Below, piece by piece: positions 1-6,579 of a DNA stretch of 64,000 nt (the first letter of the stretch is position 1; every line of letters begins with the position of its first letter). The stretch is from the NCBI GenBank assembly GCA_015075445.1, contig JABTUJ010000006.1:149468-213467 (forward strand). The letters run 5' to 3'. A model generated the notes under the pieces. The model made no database searches, was not told the origin of the DNA, and saw only the letters and a program-made list of their open reading frames with translations. Source of the DNA: Verrucomicrobiales bacterium (GTDB lineage Bacteria > Verrucomicrobiota > Verrucomicrobiia > Limisphaerales > J093). Both the position numbers and the translations under genes were made by a program.

Positions 1-44
1 CCCTCGCCGCGGCCCTCGCCCTCGCCCTCGCCGCCCTCGCCGCG
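1..44. repeat. GGCGAG-type hexanucleotide repeat inside the permease gene
   Basis: Imperfect tandem copies of CCCTCG/CGCCCT sit at the window edge. On the minus strand they translate to alternating Gly and Glu in the permease reading frame. This may be a low-complexity linker or an expanding microsatellite. Confidence 0.6.
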
Positions 45-806
45 CGGCTGGGGAGTGCCGCCCGGGGTCGCGGTCGGTCCTCCGGGTTGAAGGCGCTGCG
101 CAATGATCTGCAGCTCGGCTTGCGCCTGCTGCAGCGTCACGCCGGGTTTCAATCGAGCGATGGCTTTCAGCAGGAACATGCCTTCGCCATACGACACGAA
201 GGTTCCCCCCGTTTCGCCAAGCGCGAGCGGCGTCCAAAGCTGAAACGGTTCCGGATACTGAAAGCGTGCCGGAAGAATGCCCACGACGGTGTAGCTCGCA
301 TTGTTCAACGTGATCGTTCGGCCCAGCACGTCCGCGTCGCCGCCAAATCGGCTCTGCCAGAGGCCGTGTCCGAGAATGACTGCCCGCGGGCCGTTGGGCG
401 TGTCCTCTTCCCGGGTGAAGTTGCGTCCTAACGCCGGCTGGACGCCGAGCAGGGGAAAGAACTCCGCCGTCACGGCGCCGGCCACGATTCGTTCCGCCGA
501 CCCAGTCCCCGTGAGGGTCATGTCGCCGCCCGTATAGGCGGCGATGCGCGCCAGCGACTGACTCTGGGCTTTGACGGCAACGAACGTGGCGCTGCCGATG
601 ACGGTGCTGGGTTGGCCCGACCAGTCCGCGCGCAACTGCACCAGTTGGCCGGGTTCGGGATAGGGAAGCGGCCGGAGCAGCACGGCATTGACGACGCTGA
701 AGATGGCGGTGTTCGCCCCGATGCCCAGCGCGAGCGTGAGCACGGCGACCGCGGTGAAGCCGGGGTGCTTCAGGAGCTGGCGGAGGGCGAACTTGAGATC
801 GTTCAT
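1..806 (-). CDS. MacB/FtsX-type ABC transporter permease, N-terminal part (runs off window edge)
   Basis: The minus strand is open from the ATG ending at 806 to the first base of the window, about 268 codons, so only the N-terminal part is present. It starts [17 protein letters not shown], followed by one hydrophobic helix and the segment [23 protein letters not shown], which is the hallmark of the MacB/FtsX-type 'orphan permease' family. A periplasmic MacB-core-like region follows ([35 protein letters not shown]). The C-terminal membrane helices lie outside. Just before the edge the protein becomes Gly/Glu-rich, encoded by a hexanucleotide repeat. Its ATPase and adaptor partners lie upstream on the same strand at 2.0-5.2 kb, so it probably belongs to a MacAB-like export system. 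The assignment to the family is firm; the substrate is unknown. Confidence 0.88.
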   Translation of the reverse strand, partial: MNDLKFALRQLLKHPGFTAVAVLTLALGIGANTAIFSVVNAVLLRPLPYPEPGQLVQLRADWSGQPSTVIGSATFVAVKAQSQSLARIAAYTGGDMTLTGTGSAERIVAGAVTAEFFPLLGVQPALGRNFTREEDTPNGPRAVILGHGLWQSRFGGDADVLGRTITLNNASYTVVGILPARFQYPEPFQLWTPLALGETGGTFVSYGEGMFLLKAIARLKPGVTLQQAQAELQIIAQRLQPGGPTATPGGTPQPRGEGGEGEGEGRGE

Positions 807-898
807 GGTCCAATACACGGGTTGAATTGTTAAAGCTGCTTGGATCGGAATGGGTTGCGGCTCTTGACCGCTCGGAAACCGCATCCTACGCTGCGGTC

Positions 899-1099
899 AT
901 GAAGTCGCTGGAAATGGAATTGCCAGACCGAATGGCGGCTGAGTTGGAGGGCTTGGTGGAGGCGGGCCTGTATCCAAATCCCCAGGAGGCCGTGCGACAT
1001 GCACTGAGCGAGTTTCTCCGACACCATGCCAGTACTCTCGCCGAGAAGCATCAGCGAGAGGACATCGCCTGGGCGTTGCGCGAAGCGCGGCGACCATGA
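899..1099 (+). CDS. Ribbon-helix-helix antitoxin (ParD/VapB-like)
   Basis: A protein of 66 residues starting MKSLEMELPDRMAAELEGLV. The N-terminal strand plus two helices (PNPQEAVRHALSEFLRHH) fit a ribbon-helix-helix DNA-binding antitoxin, followed by an acidic/basic tail that would bind the toxin. An upstream ATG at 827 is in frame, but the family start is the ATG at 899. The stop overlaps the next start by ATGA (1096-1099), so it is translationally coupled to the PIN protein. It likely autoregulates the pair. The module separates two copies of a permease 5' end. Confidence 0.75.
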   Translation: MKSLEMELPDRMAAELEGLVEAGLYPNPQEAVRHALSEFLRHHASTLAEKHQREDIAWALREARRP

Positions 1100-1605
1100 A
1101 ACCAGAGAGGGTTGTCTGTGACACGGGGCCGGTCCTTCACCTGCACGAGGCTGAGGCGCTCGATTTGCTTTCGCGGATCGAATCGGTTTCAGTACCGCCG
1201 GCCGTTGAAGGAGAGTTGATCCGTCTGGCGGCCGACTGGCCCACCGGTCGCCCGCACTGGTTGCGGGTTCATGAATTGGACGCCAGATCGGCCGAGCAGG
1301 CGACCCTGTGGACCGCCTCCGGCCTCCTGCACAAAGCCGAGTCTGAAGCCCTCGCGTTAGCCCTCCAATGGGAGGCCCAGTGGTATTTGACGGACGACAC
1401 GTCGGCGCGAGAATTGGCAAGGTCTGTTCGGGTCGAAGCGCACGGTTCACTCGGAGTCGTCCTCTGGGCTGCGGCCCACGGACTATTGGACCGGCAGCAA
1501 AGCGCGGCCCGGCTCGACGCGCTCTTGGCGTCATCGCTCTGGGTTGCTCCGACGATCCGACGGGAAGCGCGCAGGGCGCTGGAGCAGATCTTCTCGCCTT
1601 CATAA
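1096..1605 (+). CDS. PIN-domain toxin-like protein (VapC / DUF3368 type)
   Basis: A protein of 169 residues. Acidic residues expected of a PIN RNase are visible: D9 in [12 protein letters not shown] in [11 protein letters not shown] in [11 protein letters not shown] and D in [11 protein letters not shown]. The shape (Asp-Thr-Gly-Pro start, 'EGEL', late 'DD..AR..A') matches the DUF3368 branch of PIN proteins better than classical short VapC. It overlaps the antitoxin by four bases, forming a type II toxin-antitoxin operon. Targets are not predictable from sequence. Confidence 0.78.
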   Translation: MKPERVVCDTGPVLHLHEAEALDLLSRIESVSVPPAVEGELIRLAADWPTGRPHWLRVHELDARSAEQATLWTASGLLHKAESEALALALQWEAQWYLTDDTSARELARSVRVEAHGSLGVVLWAAAHGLLDRQQSAARLDALLASSLWVAPTIRREARRALEQIFSPS

Positions 1606-1625
1606 GCCGGGCCCTGGATTGCCGT

Positions 1626-1719
1626 TTGCCCCGATGCCCAGCGCGACCGTGAGCGCGGCGACCGCGGTGAAGCCGGGGTGCTTCCGGAGCTGGCGGAGGG
1701 CGAACTTGAGGTCGGTCAT
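1626..1719 (-). pseudogene. 5' stub of a second MacB-type permease
   Basis: The reverse strand from the ATG at 1719 reads [20 protein letters not shown] and on to GIGAN. It is almost the same at DNA level as the start of the permease at 806 (compare 716-806 with 1628-1719). Homology stops abruptly after GIGAN, where the intact copy continues TAIFSVV; the sequence then runs into the 3' flank of the PIN gene. This is a truncated duplicate. It is in the right place to have been a second permease following the ATPase at 2.0 kb. Confidence 0.8.
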
Positions 1720-1770
1720 ATCAGGCTAGTTGAACTGACGGGCAAACTCGTCCACCTTTGGGCCACGAAT

Positions 1771-2004
1771 ATGAAGGTCTCGGATCTGAAAAAGCTGCGC
1801 GACCGGGCACCGTTTCGCGCCTTTCAGCTTCATCTCACGAACGGTGAGACCCTGCCCGTTCCCCACCCCGACTACCTGGCGGTCCCGCCGGAGGCTGGCG
1901 CGGACTTGTTCGTGCTCTGGGTGGGTGCCGACTGGAATCTGGTCGAGGCGGCCCACGTGGCCCGGGTGAGCCTGCTCACCGCCAAAGCGAAGGGCGGGAC
2001 CTGA
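1771..2004 (+). CDS. Small conserved hypothetical protein (paralogue of 2771-3013)
   Basis: A protein of 77 residues starting MKVSDLKKLRDRAPFRAF. I do not recognise a named family. It shares a layout with the protein at 2771: 'L..L...RPFRPF..H..DG..L.V.H.D..A..P', then a strand-rich half ending in a V..VD...VT/S.L pattern. Both are cytoplasmic, lack a signal peptide and lie antisense to the flanking ABC genes. The ATG at 1771 is chosen over an in-frame start at 1678, which would run through the permease stub. Confidence 0.6.
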   Translation: MKVSDLKKLRDRAPFRAFQLHLTNGETLPVPHPDYLAVPPEAGADLFVLWVGADWNLVEAAHVARVSLLTAKAKGGT

Positions 2005-2021
2005 GGCTGGCAGGGGGTTCT

Positions 2022-2684
2022 TCACGACTCCATCCAGCCATCCTTGAGCCGCACGATGCGCGGGCCGTATCCAGCCCACTCGGGGTTGTGCGTAACCTGG
2101 ATGATGGTGGTGCCCTCTTCGTTGAGCTTCTTAAACAGGTCCATGATCTCGCGACCCTGATCGGTGTGGAGATTGCCGGTGGGCTCGTCGGCCAGGAGGA
2201 GCGAGGGCTTGGCGATGATCGCCCGGGCAATGGCCACCAGTTGCTGTTGCCCGCCGCTGAGCTGGGAAGGAAACAGGTCCTTCTTGGCCACCATGCCGAA
2301 CCGATCCAGCATGTCCGCCACGAGCGCCTGTCGCTCGGACTTCTTGAGATCGCGATAGGAGAGTGGCAGGTCGAGGTTCTCAGCTACAGTCAGGTCCTCG
2401 AGCAAGTGGAACTGTTGGAAGACAAACCCGATGTGTCGCTTGTTGAGGGCACCGCGTTCCTTCGGAGGAAGGCGGTGAATCGTATGACCGTTGAAGTGAT
2501 ACTCGCCTTCGAACGCACCATCGAACATGCCGAGGATGCTGAGCAGCGTGGATTTCCCGGCGCCGCTAGGGCCCATGAAGGTGAGGAAGTCGCCTTCATT
2601 CACGTCCAGGTTGATCTGCCGCAGCACGAACGTGAAGCCCGCTAGGGTCTGGTAACGCTTCTCGAGGTTTCGGAGCTGGATCAT
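2022..2684 (-). CDS. ABC transporter ATP-binding protein (MacB/LolD type)
   Basis: An ATPase of 220 residues starting [11 protein letters not shown]. It has Walker [10 protein letters not shown] near residue 38, a Q-loop (FVFQQFHLL), signature [14 protein letters not shown], Walker [12 protein letters not shown] and a switch His (VTHNPEW). This is the standalone-ATPase architecture of MacB-N/LolD exporters. The start at 2684 is chosen because an upstream in-frame start at 2741 adds an unlikely Arg/Pro-rich leader. The signature has QQQL instead of the usual QQQR. It probably pairs with the permease at 1-806, or with the permease now reduced to a stub at 1.7 kb. Confidence 0.9.
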   Translation of the reverse strand: MIQLRNLEKRYQTLAGFTFVLRQINLDVNEGDFLTFMGPSGAGKSTLLSILGMFDGAFEGEYHFNGHTIHRLPPKERGALNKRHIGFVFQQFHLLEDLTVAENLDLPLSYRDLKKSERQALVADMLDRFGMVAKKDLFPSQLSGGQQQLVAIARAIIAKPSLLLADEPTGNLHTDQGREIMDLFKKLNEEGTTIIQVTHNPEWAGYGPRIVRLKDGWMES

Positions 2685-2770
2685 GGGAGGGGCAAGTGGT
2701 GGGTCGTTGGCGCGGGCGCGGCCGGTTGGCCGGCCTTGCACGCTCCGGGGTTTCTCGTATCGTGGGGCCG

Positions 2771-3013
2771 ATGAAAGCGGATGAGATTCGGAAGCTGCTG
2801 CACGAACGACCGTTTCGCCCGTTTGTGGTCCACGTGGCCGACGGCGGCCGGCTCCTGGTCAAGCACGAAGACTTCGTCGCCCTGGCTCCCAGCGGGCGTG
2901 AGATGCTCGTTTACCGTCATGACAAGCCGGATGATTACGAGGTGGTGGACCTCCTGTCGGTGACTCGCCTCGAAGTCTCGACCCGGAACGGCACCCGCAA
3001 GTCTTCCCGATGA
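2771..3013 (+). CDS. Small conserved hypothetical protein (paralogue of 1771-2004)
   Basis: A protein of 80 residues starting MKADEIRKLLHERPFRPFVV. It resembles the protein at 1771 along its whole length (RPFRPF..H..DG..L.V.H.DF.A..P; later VVDLLSVTRLEV). No domain name can be given. The start at 2771 removes an Arg/Gly-rich leader. It lies between, and opposite to, two ABC ATPase genes. Confidence 0.6.
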   Translation: MKADEIRKLLHERPFRPFVVHVADGGRLLVKHEDFVALAPSGREMLVYRHDKPDDYEVVDLLSVTRLEVSTRNGTRKSSR

Positions 3014-3091
3014 GCGTCCCGGAGAGCGTTTGAGAGATCGGGATGGGCGGCACTCGTCGTTCATGCGGCTACTCCCCCTCAAGGCTCCCCC

Positions 3092-3805
3092 TCAAGGCTT
3101 GACCGCCGCCGCCTCCTCGACCATCTCTTCCACGACCCGTCCGTCGAACAGATGCACCTGCCGGTCGGCATGACGGGCGAAGCGCGGGTCATGCGTGACC
3201 ATGCAGATGGTCGCTCCTTCACGATGCAGATCACGCAGCAGGTCCATGACGGCCTCGCCGTTCTTTGAGTCGAGGTTTCCCGTCGGCTCATCGGCGAGCA
3301 GGATCGAGGGTTTGCCGGCCAGCGCCCGGGCGACCGCCACACGTTGCTGTTGACCCCCCGAGAGCTGCGAAGGGTAGTGGTTCACGCGATGGGACATGCC
3401 CACCTTCTCGAGCGCCTCGTTGGCCCGCTGCTTGCGCTCGCCAGCCGGGAGTCGCCGATAGGTCAGGGGCAGCTCCACATTCTCGAAGACGGTGAGGTCG
3501 CCGATGAGATTGAAGCTCTGGAAGATGAAGCCCACCTCCCGATTCCGGATGCGCGCGCGGTCGGCGTGGCCCAGTTTCGAGACGTCGTGGTTATTCAGCC
3601 GGTAGAGCCCCTCCGTGGGAGTGTCGAGCAGGCCGAGGATCGAGAGGAGGGTGGACTTGCCACAGCCGGAGGGTCCGGCGATGGACACATACTCCCCTTT
3701 CCGGATCTCGAGGTGGATCCCCGACAAGGCATGCGTTTCAACCTCGTCGGTGAAGAAGACTTTGGTGATGCCTTCCAGGGTGATGAGGGAACCGTTGGTG
3801 GTCAT
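3092..3805 (-). CDS. ABC transporter ATP-binding protein (MacB/LolD type)
   Basis: An ATPase of 237 residues. Walker A is GPSGCGKST (about residue 40), Q-loop VGFIFQSFNLIGDLT, signature LSGGQQQRVAVARA, Walker [14 protein letters not shown] and H-loop MVTHDPRFA. All motifs are canonical for MacB/LolD ATPases. It lies directly downstream of the membrane-fusion gene on the same strand, separated by about 160 bp of short tandem repeats. It probably energises the MacAB-like exporter. Confidence 0.92.
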   Translation of the reverse strand: MTTNGSLITLEGITKVFFTDEVETHALSGIHLEIRKGEYVSIAGPSGCGKSTLLSILGLLDTPTEGLYRLNNHDVSKLGHADRARIRNREVGFIFQSFNLIGDLTVFENVELPLTYRRLPAGERKQRANEALEKVGMSHRVNHYPSQLSGGQQQRVAVARALAGKPSILLADEPTGNLDSKNGEAVMDLLRDLHREGATICMVTHDPRFARHADRQVHLFDGRVVEEMVEEAAAVKP

Positions 3806-3823
3806 AGGAGAGTAAGTTCGAAG

Positions 3824-3960
3824 TACGAAGGGCGAAGGGCGAAGGGCGAAGGGCGAAAGTCGAAGGTCGAAGGTCGAAGGTCGAAGTCCGACGTGTCAGG
3901 TTCGAGGGTCGACGTCATAGGTCCGTGGTCTGTGGTCTGTGGTCTGTGGTCCGTGGTCCT
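3824..3960. repeat. Two adjacent microsatellite-like arrays (GAAGGGC/GAAGGTC and TCTGTGG)
   Basis: The gap between the ATPase start and the membrane-fusion stop holds about eight tandem 7-bp units of CGAAGGG/CGAAGGT type. These are followed by tandem TCTGTGG/TCCGTGG units up to the stop codon region. Neither codes for a plausible protein on either strand. The arrays lie inside an otherwise co-directional operon. Confidence 0.75.
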
Positions 3961-3963
3961 TCC

Positions 3964-5229
3964 TCAATTCAGCCGGACCCGGTCATGGGCGTCATACTGG
4001 GACATGTCATTCAGCAGGATGGTGTCGCCCAGCTCCAGGCCGGAGAGGACTTCGATGGTGTTGACGGAGCTGCGGCCCAGTCGGACGGGCACCCGCTCGG
4101 CTTCCCGCCCGCCGGCGCTGACTTTGAACAGGCCTACCAGACTGTCAGCCTGTCCCTGCACAGGGCGACCGACATGCAGGACGTCCGCGAGTCGCTCGAG
4201 CTCGATGACGCCTTCGACCGACAGGTCCGGGCGCGCCCCGCGCGGCAGGGCTTCATCCAGGGTCACGTCCACGGTGACGGTCCCGTTTTGGACGGCCGGG
4301 TCCACGCGCACGACGTGGCCGGCGATCTTGCCGTTGCGGGTGTCGATCACGGCTTTCTGGCCCGGGGCGACGTCTTTGGCCTGGGTTTCCACGATCTTGA
4401 TTTCCGCCTTGAGCCGGGCGGGGTTGGCCACGCGCGCCACCAGGGCGCCAGCCGGGAGCTGCTGGCCGACCTGGAGGGTTTCACGGTCGCCCAGGCGCTG
4501 CAGCACGCCGTCGAGCCCGCTGCGGACCTGGAGCCGGGCCTCCTGGTTGCGGCGCAGTTCGAGAAAGGCGCGCAGGCGCTCGATCTCGGCCTGCTGAGCG
4601 GCGAGCTGCGCGTCGTGGGAATCCTGGAGGATGCGAAGCCGCTTCTCCTCGAGCTCGCAGCGGATGTCGAGTTGTTCGGCCTTGGTCTGCGAGCGCAGCG
4701 CCGTGAGCCGGTCCACCAGCTTGCCGGCCGCCAGCTCGGCATCGGCCTGGGCATCGAGCTTGGCGACGGAGCATTCCGCGCGGAGTTGGGCGGCCTGGGC
4801 TTCCTGGCCAAGACGTTCGGTTTCCAACTGGACCTTCAGCTTGTTGAACTGGGCCTCGGCGGCCTTGAGCTGCCACGCGGCTTCGAAGGCCGCGTGTTCG
4901 ACCTCCGGATTGCTGAGCTCGACAAGGATCGTGTCGGTCTTCACTGCGGCGCCCGGCAGGACCCGGATCCGTTCGACGCGGCCGGCCGTGATGGCCGGGA
5001 CCCAGTTGACTTCCTCCGGCACCAGCGTGCCGTTGCCGCGCACCTGCCGCAGCATCTCCCCGCGCTTGACCGTGTCGGTGTAGATGGCGTGCCGATCGAC
5101 GCGGGGCGCGGCGGGTTTGAGGCGCGAGAGCCCCAGCGTGGTGCCCGCCAACAGGACCAGCGCCGCGGCACTGTAGAGCGCCCGGCGACGGCGTCGCCGG
5201 CGGCCGAGTTCTGGGCGGGAGATATCCAT
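3964..5229 (-). CDS. HlyD/MacA-type membrane fusion protein
   Basis: A protein of 421 residues from the ATG at 5229 (MDISRPELGRRRRRR). It has an Arg-rich cytoplasmic tip, one membrane anchor (ALYSAAALVLLAGTTLG), a first lipoyl half (VERIRVLPGAAVKTDTILVEL), a long Lys/Gln/Glu-rich coiled-coil hairpin (about residues 105-240), a second lipoyl half with VGQQLPAGALVARV, then beta-barrel and membrane-proximal domains. This is the periplasmic adaptor of ABC or RND exporters. It heads the minus-strand operon adaptor, ATPase, ATPase, permease. A start at 5331 is possible but adds an implausible Pro/Arg leader. Confidence 0.88.
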   Translation of the reverse strand: MDISRPELGRRRRRRRALYSAAALVLLAGTTLGLSRLKPAAPRVDRHAIYTDTVKRGEMLRQVRGNGTLVPEEVNWVPAITAGRVERIRVLPGAAVKTDTILVELSNPEVEHAAFEAAWQLKAAEAQFNKLKVQLETERLGQEAQAAQLRAECSVAKLDAQADAELAAGKLVDRLTALRSQTKAEQLDIRCELEEKRLRILQDSHDAQLAAQQAEIERLRAFLELRRNQEARLQVRSGLDGVLQRLGDRETLQVGQQLPAGALVARVANPARLKAEIKIVETQAKDVAPGQKAVIDTRNGKIAGHVVRVDPAVQNGTVTVDVTLDEALPRGARPDLSVEGVIELERLADVLHVGRPVQGQADSLVGLFKVSAGGREAERVPVRLGRSSVNTIEVLSGLELGDTILLNDMSQYDAHDRVRLN

Positions 5230-5269
5230 GGCGGGCGAGGGGGCGATGGGTGCGGTGGGGCGGCGTGGC

Positions 5270-5530
5270 TCAGTCCAGGGGGCCGATGGTGGCCGGCTTG
5301 CGCGAGTGCAGCAAGGCGCCCCAGGCGGCAAGCAGTTCGGACTGGTGCGTCCGCGCCCAGGCGAGCACGAGTTGCGTGATGCGCGCCGGGACGTTGCCCT
5401 GCACGACCCGGAGGGGGGCGATCTCGACCACGATTTCGGCGTCGTGGTAGATCGCGTGGAAGCGGGCGGGCATTCCCCGCACCCGGAACATCCGGATCAC
5501 GATCCCGTAGAATTTGGCGAGTACTGGCAT
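5270..5530 (-). CDS. DUF4160 domain protein
   Basis: A protein of 86 residues starting MPVLAKFYGIVIRMF, with HAIYHDAEIVVEI in the middle and a helical C-terminus ending KPATIGPLD. This matches DUF4160 closely, a small family often paired with DUF2442 and sometimes suspected to be a toxin-antitoxin part. No DUF2442 partner is visible here. The ATG at 5530 is the family start; an in-frame ATG at 5569 would add 13 residues. It ends 40 bp upstream of the membrane-fusion gene on the same strand. Confidence 0.8.
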   Translation of the reverse strand: MPVLAKFYGIVIRMFRVRGMPARFHAIYHDAEIVVEIAPLRVVQGNVPARITQLVLAWARTHQSELLAAWGALLHSRKPATIGPLD

Positions 5531-5899
5531 GGTCGTATCGATTTCAGACGGCGTTGCGATCTCACTCACGACAACTGCGATGCTTTATCCTGACGCAGCC
5601 GCCATGCCAGCCGGATGAAATGGCGCAAGGCCTTGCGAATCAGCGGTTCACCCGCCGTTCACTGCGGCGGGGGACGGGTCGGAGGGTTCGGAAGCGGGAA
5701 CCGGTTGTCCCAGTATTGGGACGGTGGGATGGCGACCCAGGCCTCATCTGCTATGGCCAGATCCCTTCTGGGCAAAGACCACCTTCAACCTTCAACCGGG
5801 CATCTCGGTGCGTGCTCCTGGCGTTGTTCGTTCGCGGGGGCGGGGGGAGCGGACGACTTGCGTCGGGCGGATTATGTGGCAGAGTCGCGCCGCTAATTT
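5531..5899. other. Intergenic stretch without recognised gene
   Basis: Divergent gap between the DUF4160 gene and the glutaredoxin gene. ORFs here are short and not protein-like. A small CTTCAACCTTCAACC repetition occurs near 5789. The promoters of both flanking genes must lie here, but no clear -35/-10 pair can be named. Confidence 0.5.
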
Positions 5900-6256
5900 A
5901 TGGCAACTACACCCAAGATTGTCGCGTACCTGAAGCCGACCTGCGGTTGGAGCAACGGGGTTCGGGCCGTGCTGCGGAAGCACCACCTCCCGTATGAAGA
6001 CCGGGACATCATCAACGACCCCGCCCAGCGCGAGGAGATGATCCGGAAGAGCGGTCAAACGCTGAGCCCGTGTGTCGAGGTGAACGGCCACTTGCTGGCC
6101 GATGTGAGCGGGGACGAGGTCGAGGCGTATCTGCTGGCACAGGGCCTGGTCAGCGCCACGGACCGGGAAGCCGATGCCCCGACGAACGCGCCGTGTGCCC
6201 ACGAGATCCCGGTGCTGGCGAATTTCGACTTGGATTCACCGGCCAGAGCGCGGTAG
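5900..6256 (+). CDS. Monothiol glutaredoxin-like protein
   Basis: A protein of 118 residues. The N-terminal 80 residues form a glutaredoxin fold: strand KIVAYLKPTCGWSNGVRAVL with active site CGWS (monothiol), YEDRDIINDPAQREEM, a cis-Pro-like region LSPCVEVNGHLL and the terminal helix DEVEAYLLAQGL. A tail of about 30 residues (containing NAPCAHE) is not part of the usual domain. Family proteins use glutathione or bind Fe-S; the single-cysteine motif suggests the latter or a simple disulfide reductase. It is cytoplasmic and appears monocistronic. Confidence 0.85.
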   Translation: MATTPKIVAYLKPTCGWSNGVRAVLRKHHLPYEDRDIINDPAQREEMIRKSGQTLSPCVEVNGHLLADVSGDEVEAYLLAQGLVSATDREADAPTNAPCAHEIPVLANFDLDSPARAR

Positions 6257-6325
6257 GGACCGCTACCGCTTTCCAGCTTGGGGCGCGTGCCCGCACGCTC
6301 CGGCAGGCCTGGCGGGTTGGAGGTC

Positions 6326-6431
6326 GCGCAGCGTCTGGAGTGCGAACGCTTCAGCGCCGCTTTTCGTGAGGGAGCAGGGGCGGTGAACGAAAAGCGCCGC
6401 TGCAAGTCGGCGCACTCCAAACGCTGCGCGC
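6326..6431. repeat. Dispersed repeat, GCGCAGCG/GGAGTGCG module as a long inverted repeat
   Basis: The left arm GCGCAGCGTCTGGAGTGCG is followed by GCGCCGCTTTTCG. The right arm is the reverse: CGAAAAGCGCCGCT, then GCGCACTCCAAACGCTGCGC. The pair can form a hairpin of about 106 nt. Related single arms occur near 37709, 42461 and, degenerately, 50703. It lies downstream of the convergent glutaredoxin and cytochrome-like genes. Confidence 0.8.
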
Positions 6432-6487
6432 TCCGTCCATGGCAGTGGCTTCCATGTTGCCTGACATGCCGGCCACGGATGGGCCGC

Positions 6488-6545
6488 TGGAGCCTTGGAG
6501 CTTCCCTTGAACTTTGAGCTTTGGGCTTTGAGCTTTGAGCCCTGT
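6488..6545. repeat. Dispersed repeat, GAGCTTTG/CTTTGAAC module
   Basis: It holds GGAGCTTCCCTTGAACTTTG and then repeated TTTGAGCTTTGGGC units. The same module occurs near 37629 (reverse orientation) and 50826, and as a large tandem array at 42.6-43.4 kb. Confidence 0.75.
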
Positions 6546-6579
6546 TCGCGCCCAGGCGACGCGGGCGAAGGGGCTCGTG

